This document shows, in pieces, positions 25,511 to 25,549 of a stretch of 25,549 bases of DNA. The notes beneath the pieces are model-generated. The model was given only the letters and a program-made list of their open reading frames with translations, searched no databases and was not told the origin of the DNA. Numbering within the stretch: position 1 is the first letter of the stretch; every line of letters starts with the position of its first letter. The position numbers and the translations under genes were made by a program. Source of the DNA: Chara braunii. Its lineage: Eukaryota > Streptophyta > Charophyceae > Charales > Characeae. Location: the NCBI GenBank assembly GCA_003427395.1, contig BFEA01000634.1, forward strand, positions 637,082 through 662,630, written 5' to 3'.

Positions 25511-25549
<39 letters not shown>
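25283..25549 (+). repeat. Compound (CT)n-GTGCATG-(TG)n-GGG minisatellite running off the window
   Basis: At least four units each consist of a CT run, a GTGCATG-type linker, a TG run and GGG(C). Two GTCTGAATGTGTGTGG / CCTGAATGTGTGTGG variants lie in between. CT tracts can form triplex and TG tracts can form Z-DNA. The array reaches the last base of the window and may mark a contig end. Confidence 0.95.

Noticed and set aside
25283-25549. CRISPR-like array
   Set aside because: The repeat is a dinucleotide minisatellite with no unique spacers and no cas genes; the genome is eukaryotic.

Overview
The window reads as repeat-dominated nuclear DNA from a plant-lineage eukaryote, most likely a streptophyte alga or early land plant. 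Four things support this: a chromodomain-bearing Ty3/gypsy element; a LINE with a plant-style zinc-binding C-terminus; a GT-AG intron in the only ordinary-looking gene; and a U6 snRNA fragment whose 5' stem-loop (GTCCTTCGGGACATCCG) is of plant type, not animal type. The species is inferred, not proven. Nothing looks prokaryotic: no operons, ribosome binding sites, rRNA genes, complete tRNA genes or CRISPR arrays were seen.

Layout. (1) 1-5423: a decayed Ty3/gypsy chromovirus on the + strand, running gag, protease, reverse transcriptase, RNase H, integrase, chromodomain. It carries two frame changes, eight in-frame stops and an altered protease active site. 5424-6699 is its presumed 3' noncoding/LTR region. 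(2) 6700-6962: a 142-bp A-rich tandem duplication. (3) 7254-8469: an unrecognised two-exon gene. The end of its last exon plus 3' flank is duplicated just downstream (8771-9162). (4) 8719-10322: AT-rich DNA with interleaved inverted repeats and a recurring GGATACATCC-type motif. (5) 10628-11317: an integrase remnant of a second gypsy-like element, followed by a heavily frameshifted reading frame to about 12949 and another to 13771. (6) 13772-19206: mostly noncoding DNA with two diverged copies of an unrecognised repeated ORF family (15540-16300 and 18444-19200). (7) 19202-21032: a 5'-truncated LINE with zinc-binding domain, 3' UTR and A-rich tail, followed by G-rich simple repeats. (8) 21181-22293: further A-tailed retrocopies, including a SINE-like unit with 17-bp target-site duplications. 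(9) 22821-24470: a zone packed with short perfect or near-perfect palindromes. (10) 23910-24031: Nextera/Tn5 mosaic-end adapter sequence left in the assembly. (11) 24525-24693, 24803-24860 and 25283-25549: another A-tailed repeat end, a chimeric U6 fragment, and a compound CT/GT microsatellite that runs off the window.

The coding content does not form a pathway. It is a succession of nested or adjacent retroelement relics around one or two candidate host or mobile genes. The most promising undescribed items are the twin ORF family, whose two copies differ mainly by synonymous changes at conserved residues, the palindrome-dense zone, and the U6 chimera. The adapter finding means 23.8-24.2 kb should not be trusted as native sequence.
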